Shown here piece after piece: positions 57,572 to 64,000 of a DNA stretch of 64,000 nt; position 1 is the first letter of the stretch; each line of letters opens with the position of its first letter. The position numbers and the translations under genes are program-made. Origin of the DNA: Corinectria fuckeliana (Eukaryota > Ascomycota > Sordariomycetes > Hypocreales > Nectriaceae); the NCBI GenBank assembly GCA_019137255.1, contig WPDH01000111.1, positions 1-64,000 on the forward strand, read 5' to 3'. Under the pieces are notes generated by a model. That model had not been told where the DNA came from. It worked only from the letters and a program-made list of their open reading frames with translations, and ran no database searches.

Positions 57572-58493
57572 TCAGGAAGTCCACTTGTTGTTGTTGATGT
57601 AAGTGACGTAGTTGCCAATTCGAGAGTACACACCGGCGTAACCAGCTTCAGCACATCCCTGGCCCCACGAGACAAGTCCGAGCAAGACCTTGGTTGAGGC
57701 ATTGATGATGGGACCACCACTGTCGCCCGAGCAGGAGTCCTTACCGCCTGCAGCCAGGCCCGCACAGAACATGTTGTCGGTAATGGCAGACGTACCATAT
57801 TCAGACCGGCAGGTAGCACGCGAGACGACGGGGACCGAAACCTTTCTCAAAGTCGCTGGCAAGTCCGAACCATTCTCGGTCAAGAGTCCCCTGCTCTACG
57901 AATTAGCATGGCTTTTCATCATTTGCCCTCCAGGGGCCGACGTATCCAGTGCAGAGAGGACGTACCAGCCTGCCACTGTTACCGTGGTATCGGCAGCAGG
58001 ATCCGAGCCTTGCGCCGGCAGGGTGGCGTAGCCAATGGTCGAGCTTGTCGGAATGGCAGTCGACAAGTGCCAGAGAGCGATGTCGTTGTTGACATTAGAC
58101 GAGCTGTACGAGGGATGAACAACGATGGAAGAAACGCCGACTTGCGTGCCGCCGGAGGCCCAGGTCTACATACGAGTTAGTTCATAGCCACGTTCAAGCA
58201 ACCTGGACGTGACTTACAAGGCTTCCTGCACGGACTTTGACAGACGAGGCTGCGTAGTCCACAGAGCAATGGGCTGCCGTGAGGACAGTGTTGGCGTTCA
58301 ACAACACGCCGCCGCAAAAGTGCGAGCCGCTGTGCGACAGACTAACAATGTAGGGGAAATCGCCAGAAGAAGCTGTGGTTCCGCCTACGATGCTATCGTC
58401 ACGGCCGGAGAGTCCGAACGGCTTGGTGAGTGCGGCCGCCAGGGTCATTGCTGGCATCGCAAGTGCGGCGGCAAGTGCAAGAATGGGAGTCAT
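57572..58493 (-). CDS. Secreted trypsin-like serine protease
   Basis: Model: 58493-58218, 58165-57966, 57890-57572, 264 aa, phases consistent. A signal peptide is clear (MTPILALAAALAMPAMTLAAA). A short propeptide ends before IVGG (35-38), the mature start. The catalytic triad is H75 (TAAHC), D120 (NNDIAL) and S216 (GDSGGP). D210, six residues before the serine, gives trypsin specificity for Lys/Arg. Cysteine pairs fit the S1A fold. Fungal trypsins are typical of plant-, insect- and fungus-attacking ascomycetes and are usually induced by protein. The gene appears complete. Confidence 0.95.
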
Positions 58494-60041
58494 CGTGATA
58501 ACTGGAACGAGAAGGATCTGAAGAGGTGTGGGAGGAGGAGTTGGTGATGACGTTTCAAAGAGAGGCAGCTTTCCTCTATATTTATATGCAAGCCATACTT
58601 GCCACGAAGTATGTGACCGCCACTTGTCTACTCAGTCCTCCTACTGCATCGAGAAGCCGGTTGTATTGCCTACCCAATCCCTTTCAGAATACGAGGCATA
58701 CAAAGGACTTGCAAAGGACCGAGATCATGAGAGCGAGCTGAAAGTAGAAGGCAAAGAATCAATATGCCGTCGTTGCCGGCACAGCTCCTACTTACAGACA
58801 AGCGCATTGAATGTCGGAAGGGAAGCGCGCAATCTACCCCGCAACATAACTGCTGGTGTTTCGGCCTGTCTTTCCACTTGGAGAATGCTTTCTATTATCC
58901 ACAAATCACATATACGCAATTACTATTAATCATACCTTCTGCATCTAGCCTAGAAAACCAAGGGACGACGGAGAGATCCCGTAAGGAGCAGGTAGCCTAT
59001 CAAGTCGAGGCATGTGGTAGTCAGGGGGAGAATCTCAGCAATCCGCAAGAGGGTTTCTTATTGATCCGTCCCTGCTTGATGATACTGCAGGGATCTTCTG
59101 CGATGGAGTTGCCAAAGAAACTCCGAGTAAGGAGGCTCAGACTAACCTACTATGGAAACTGGTTATAGGGAATGGCAATCGTTCTCTGTTCAATTGACAA
59201 CTGTTTTTAGCAGGGTGTTGACACCCTCCGCCGCCGTGTTCCTGAAAGGAGCACGTCTTGGCACCATAAGGCAAGGATCGTCGTATCGGGCTGTCTGTTA
59301 TGGAGAGATACTAGAGTCCAGTCGCTGATAAGCTCTTGGTGTGGTTCAGAGACCCCCGGTCCGTATCACGCCAGCTCGTAATCCGCGTTCCTTGTTGGTC
59401 CATTTCGAGTCCTATGATATAGTGGGGGGGACAAAAGTTCGGACAAAAGTTCCAGTCAATCCACCCCACTAATACGTCGTCTTCCCTTTTGTAGTTATAA
59501 GTATAGGACACCCTCTTCTTCTTCCTTTTATGATTGAAATTAAGCTTAGAACAACAGCCAAGGTTAAATAAGAAATCACGGTGAGGCACACAGCCATGAC
59601 CAGTACTGGTCTGCAGAGGAGACTCTCAGTGAGTGATTGAGTGGATTGGCGTCGTCTGTCGTCGACCTTTAACCACATTTGGTCCACTGCAACGCTCCAA
59701 CTGGCAGGCTGTACGGAGTAAGTAGGACCACTAAGCTAGCGTTGTCCGCGGCAAAGGAGCGCTCGGCATCGCGGCCGATCGGCCGTACGGCTATGGTGAC
59801 ATTGTACTATGGGCACGTTCAATGCGTGCAACTGGCGCAGGAATGTCGCAGCACTAGGCGATGTGGGACATAGTTGAACCTAGCTTCAAAGACCTTGTAT
59901 GGGTTGATCTAACTAGCGACATCAAGCTCAGTAGGAAAACTAGACCTAGTTTCAAGATAGCGTATAAGAAAAGCAAGCAACCCTTTTCTGTTCTTACATA
60001 GTACTCTTGCTGCCTGCCCAGCGTGCCCTCCTCAAACAGAC
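58494..60041. other. 1.5-kb intergenic region, no supported gene
   Basis: Several short frames (e.g. 58528-58929 plus) lack any family features. It includes the trypsin promoter at its left end. Confidence 0.4.
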
Positions 60042-61817
60042 TCAGGCCTTCCCTGCAATGATGGCAGCAGCCTGCTCAGCTAGAGCATAGACTGGTGCCT
60101 GGATGTGGGCACTTAGTGGCACGGGGATCACTGAAGCATCAACGACCAAAAGGCCGTCAACCCCGTGAACACGGAATTCTGTATCAACCACCTTGCCCAT
60201 GGAGCAGGTTCCAGAGGGATGCCACGTCGTTGAGCTCGTCATGGCTAGTCTCTCATCAAGCTTTTCGTCACTGTCATCGAGCGACAAAGGCTCAAGGCCT
60301 AGACCGTCCGGCACGGATTCGCCTGCGATGAACTGGTTGAATTTGGAACCCAGCATATACTGGGTGAGCTGTCGAAGGCCCTCGCGGAACACGTACTTGT
60401 CTACCTGTGTGGAAAGGTAATTAAAGTCGACTAAACAAGAAAGTCAGTTGCTGCAAGTCGCGATCGTCCTTTGTCGATAACAAGCGCGCTTACTCTTGGG
60501 CGGATCTTCAGGCTTAGCTGATCTCAAGGACACACTGCCTCTGGATGTAGGCAGAAAGCTAACAACAGCGGTCGTGATGTGCTCGGCATCCATTGGAACA
60601 CCGGGGAAAGGAACCTTGGCGTAAAGAACAATATCTTCCAGAAAGGTACGTGTCTTTTTGAGCAAAGAATGCTTGGTTGTGTCGGGCTCGACGCCCTCGT
60701 CCCTTTTGATGGCCTCGGCGAGGCCCTGCCTTGGCACAGTCGTGGACACAATCCAGTCCAAGGGCACTCCCTGAGAGTACTGCGGCTGCTCAAATAGAGG
60801 ATTGGGCGACCCGAGAGTGTAGCCGGCCGAAGGGTCACGCAACCGCCAATGTTGGAAGAAAGACATGTGATCTGTCAGGCCCTTGCCGACATCCGGGAGG
60901 TCGACCAGAGGGTCGATCCCGACTTGCTTCAAATCGGCCGAGGAGCCAATTCCTGAAAGCTGGAGCAGCTGTGGAGATCGAAACGTTCCGGCAGCAGACA
61001 CAACAGCCTTGGATGGTACGAAAGTGCCATCGGCGAGTTCAACTCCCGTGGCTTTCAATACTCCCGTGCTGCTATCCAGGACAACCTTGTAAACAACCGT
61101 GTTGAAGCGGATCTCGACTCCTTGCAGAGAGTACGAGCCTGCAGACCAGGCTCGCTCTCCATCACGTCTTGCTTGGCAAATGTAAGCGCGACCAAGGTTG
61201 TCACCAGCGTTCTGATCTAAATCAGGAAGTGCGGTCACGCCCAGCTCCTCCCACGCTGCAGCGGCGTCCTTACTCAGGGGAAATTTGCGGTTCGTCGACT
61301 CGGCCGACACGATAGAGATTGGTCCCTCTTGGCCGTGTTGCTCGGGGTTGTTGCTGTGAAACCAACGCTCTGCCTTTTTGAACCAAGGTACCTGACCTTT
61401 GTAGCTGTAACGCTCGTCGCCAACAAGAGCCGCCCACTCGTCGTAGTCAACAGCGGACCCACGAGTCCAGCCTCCTTCCGTGGTGGAAAAGCTCGGTTAG
61501 GCACAGTCCTTTCTAGCTTTGCGCGGATTCGACTCACCAGAGTTGACAGATGAGCCGCCACCCAATCCTTTGCCAGAGTTGACGACGATGGACCGATTGG
61601 TGATTCCGTGCATTGGCTCTGACTGGTATTGCCAGTCCAGGTCTCCGCCCAGGTTGAGAACCTGAGGGTTGAGAACATCAGGGCGCGAGCGAGTATCTTG
61701 ACCGGCTTCAATGAGAAGAACCTTGGCTTCTTCGTCGTATTGTCGCAGCCGGCTGGCAAGGACACAGCCAGCGAGGCCGCCCCCGACAATGATGTAGTCG
61801 TATGTGGCCGAGCTCAT
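60042..61817 (-). CDS. GMC oxidoreductase (alcohol/aryl-alcohol oxidase or dehydrogenase type)
   Basis: Model: 61817-61538, 61474-60494, 60430-60042, 549 aa. The introns are 63 nt each and in phase. The FAD motif GGGLAG opens the protein (YDYIIVGGGLAGC) and GKGLGGGSSVNSG is the first GMC signature. GTFRSPQLLQLSGIG is the second. The active-site histidine is in WHPSGTCSMGK, and near the end come DASVIPVPLSAHIQAPVYALAEQAA, with the second active-site residue in the N/H position reading AHIQ. No signal peptide is seen at the chosen ATG. An upstream in-frame start would add a hydrophobic but unconvincing leader. Members oxidise alcohols, sugars or choline, often inside secondary-metabolite or lignin pathways. 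Confidence 0.9.
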
Positions 61818-63070
61818 TCTGAACAGTTGGGAAATAAAGTATCCCAGATCGTGCGTGGTATGAAGGTGTAGGGTCAGCGCTAGTAACGAGGAGCGAGAGT
61901 AGTATACCACGTAAGCGGTGAAAAGCCCCTAGGACCTCGTGCTAGACGCCGAGTTATTGACAATCCGTGGTTCACGGACACCACTCTGTAGATTGCGTAG
62001 TACTTATCATTTCTCAACAGGAATACTAACCCTGTGTTCGACTGAACGCCAAGCCAATAGGATGCAGCACTAAGCATGGCCCAGACTTACCACCGGCAGA
62101 CTGGCAGGGAACATGGCACCTAAAGAACCCAATAGCATTCATTGCCTGGCGCTCTTGGCTACGTGGCATCTGACTTGCTTGCTTTGCTTGCTTGCGTAAC
62201 ATGCAGTAATCCTCAGCTGTGTGGGTTGTGTGGAATTTCTACTATGTACATAGTAACATCGAGAGTAGGGATGTCCCCCATTCCCCTCACCCCGCAGTTA
62301 AACTCGTTTCCATTTTGAGTCCGTACATAGTAGACCCCGGCAGATGACGATCGTCAAAGAGTGCATATTCGTAAAAAGTAACTTCGGCGCTATGTAGTTT
62401 CTGCGACACCGATTTATCTTCGGGGCTGGTTTTCGGCATACGACTATGCGAATAAAGGCCGCATCCCTTGGTGCAACGAAACGTATAGTGGGTATGTGTG
62501 ACATCGTTGAGCTCGGAAAGAATGGACTGCTTCCGACCCTGGTCGACCACCAACAGATGCTAAGCTCATGGCAATTTCAGAAGCTGACTCGGGCGCAGGT
62601 TCTGTCGGGGGCGGCCTTAAGCTAACACAAGAAGCAATTCTTGAGCCATGTGTGAACATGTCCTCCATGAAGCAAGCATGCAACGAGGAGAGGATCCACC
62701 TAGCACATGCAGAGAGGAGAAAAAAGGAAACAGACGTGAGCTTGGTAGATGCGCATGAACCCGAACCAGGGAGGACGCGATAATCCTTCTTCCACCGCGC
62801 AACCGCTGCGATCAAGCGCCCTTTCCCCTACCCTGCTAGCTGCAGAGGGTAATGCCGGATGGGAAGGGCCGGCGCCGGGCACGGCAAAGCCAAGAAAGGC
62901 ACGCAACTAACAAGGGAGGCAATACACTGTTGAGTTTCTACATGGGAATTTAGAACGAAAAAAAAAACGGGGGGGAGAGGGATGAAGAATGCTTCCCGCA
63001 CCGCAACAGATCCTCGGACAATTCTCTTTGTCTACTCATCTCGACTGTGATCTGGTATCTCCTAGCCATC
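61818..63070. promoter_or_regulatory. 1.25-kb intergenic region between divergent genes
   Basis: The region contains promoters for the GMC gene and the next membrane-protein gene. An A-run followed by a G-run lies near 62957-62975. No gene is supported. Confidence 0.45.
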
Positions 63071-64000
63071 ATGGCTTCCAACGTTGAAAAGCTGACGACA
63101 ACTACCGTTCCACTGTCTCCCAGGAGAGAGGTTCACCAGACTCTTCAAACCGTCATCATTTTCTGCGTCTTGATTGCTATCTGGTCTACCCTCCGTCTGT
63201 ATGCAAGGAGGATTCGTAATACACCTTTGAACGTTGAGGATACCTTGTTTTATGTCTCTGTGGTACGCTCACGCGCTTCTCCCATTCCAACACCAGAACA
63301 ACCGATTACACGGCTTGACTTTGCTCACAATGCTAAGCAGGCATCCTTCTACGGCATGGTAGTGGCATTCTTCCTATGCAAGTTCTCATCCGACCCCCCA
63401 ATAGTAGCTGCTGGCAGCTGACATACGGCGATAGTGTTGTATCTTGGTGGTGTAGGGTATCACATGCGACAGTTGAGCAAAACGCACGTTGCAAGACTCA
63501 CACAAGTACGTGTCCGGAACTAGCAGCTCAATTCTCTCCAAAGCGATGACTTACTTATACCATCATGCCGATACAGACCATGTTAGCCATTCAAGGCTTG
63601 TACGGACTGTGCATGTGCACGAGCAAATGGAGCATTCTTTGGATGCTAAAGCGTGTATTCCCAGTTCGCATCTTTTGGGTGAGCGACGGTCATGTCATCC
63701 CGCGCGCCGAGTTTCACAAACTAACATGCGAAATGACATTAGATTTTTACCTGGGTCATCATAATAACTCAAGCCGCCTGGATGGTCATGACACTTCTCA
63801 TTGGCTTGTTAATTTGTCGTCCGATTCAGAAGAATTGGGACCCCACGGCTGAAGGAACATGTGGAAATCAAATTGCAGGCTACATGGCGGTCAGCATCGT
63901 CAACGTCATCATAGACATAGCCATGTGCCTACTCCCTCTCCCGATGATTTGGGGCTTGCAGGTGAAGAAGCCGTACAAGATGGCGCTCTTTGGAATATTC
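63071..64000 (+). CDS. Fungal rhodopsin-domain integral membrane protein (5' part)
   Basis: Model so far: 63071-63262, 63341-63377, 63435-63505, 63577-63678, 63743 to beyond the window end, all in phase. Segments in order are TLQTVIIFCVLIAIWSTLRLYARR, FYGMVVAFFL, LYLGGVGYHM, YGLCMCTSKWSILWMLKRVFP and VVMT..-like helix AWMVMTLLIGLLICRPIQKNWDP. SIVNVIIDIAMCLLPLPMIWGLQ follows, as in the PTH11-fold family. The second intron (63378-63434) appears to use a GC donor (T/GCAAGT) with a CTGAC branch site. The gene is cut by the window after the fifth helix, so its tail is unseen. Confidence 0.82.

Noticed and set aside
58528..59168. Overlapping plus-strand frames of about 130 codons after the trypsin gene
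   Set aside because: No similarity, no splice or start support, and composition unlike the neighbouring genes.
1..64000. CRISPR arrays, operons, ribosome-binding sites, rRNA or tRNA genes
   Set aside because: The window is eukaryotic by its introns. I saw no regularly spaced repeats and no cloverleaf-like tRNA sequence by eye. A tRNA scan would be needed to exclude one fully.

Overview
The window looks like nuclear DNA of a filamentous ascomycete (Pezizomycotina, most likely a Sordariomycete). Nearly every gene I could model has short introns, mostly 46 to 90 nt, with GT..AG borders and a CTGAC/CTAAC-like branch site just before the acceptor. The families are typical of these fungi: quinate catabolism, fungal rhodopsin-domain membrane proteins, Grg1, GMC oxidoreductase, a secreted trypsin, and a terpene cyclase of the trichodiene-synthase family. 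The first ~720 bases are an extremely AT-rich, TpA-rich block like DNA mutated by RIP. Exon borders were set by hand from splice signals, reading frame and recalled family similarity. No alignment was run.

Layout. 1-1.07 kb: AT-rich block. 1.08-3.9 kb: a large low-complexity protein with a C-terminal zinc-finger-like end. 4.5-10.4 kb: a decaying quinate/shikimate utilisation group, with an intact dehydrogenase and 3-dehydroshikimate dehydratase, a frameshifted QutA-type activator and a broken second dehydrogenase. 11.2-13 kb: a broken member of an unnamed fungal family. 13.5-14.9 kb: a rhodopsin-domain membrane protein. 16.6-19.7 kb: two broken hydrolases (beta-lactamase-like and amidohydrolase-3-like). 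19.8-29.8 kb: a run of apparently intact metabolic genes (Baeyer-Villiger-type monooxygenase, histidine phosphatase, SDR, GH32, and a PSD-family decarboxylase resembling PsiD-type tryptophan decarboxylases), followed at 31 kb by an FAD monooxygenase. 33.4-35.2 kb: a metallopeptidase with three H-type-lectin-like repeats. 35.2-38.8 kb: a gene-poor gap with a 221-bp foldback (MITE-like) element. 38.9 kb: Grg1. 39.6-43.4 kb: a broken purine/cytosine permease divergent from an intact purine-deaminase-like amidohydrolase.

44.5-57.1 kb holds two divergent MFS transporters, a second rhodopsin-domain protein, an aminoglycoside-phosphotransferase-like kinase, a terpene cyclase with an unusual metal-binding region, and an acetoacetate-decarboxylase-fold protein. 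There is no PKS, NRPS or P450 in the window, so any cluster built on the terpene cyclase or the PsiD-like decarboxylase would be small and unconventional. 57.6-64 kb: a secreted trypsin, a GMC oxidoreductase, and the 5' part of a third rhodopsin-domain gene cut by the window end.

Overall this is an accessory, catabolism-rich region under active decay. Six of 24 recognised protein loci are broken. At least three premature stops have the form TAA/TAG where CAA/CAG would restore a plausible protein, the change RIP would make. The best candidates for undescribed biology are the PsiD-like decarboxylase with its flavin monooxygenase neighbour, the terpene cyclase with a non-canonical first metal motif, and the metallopeptidase with lectin-like repeats.
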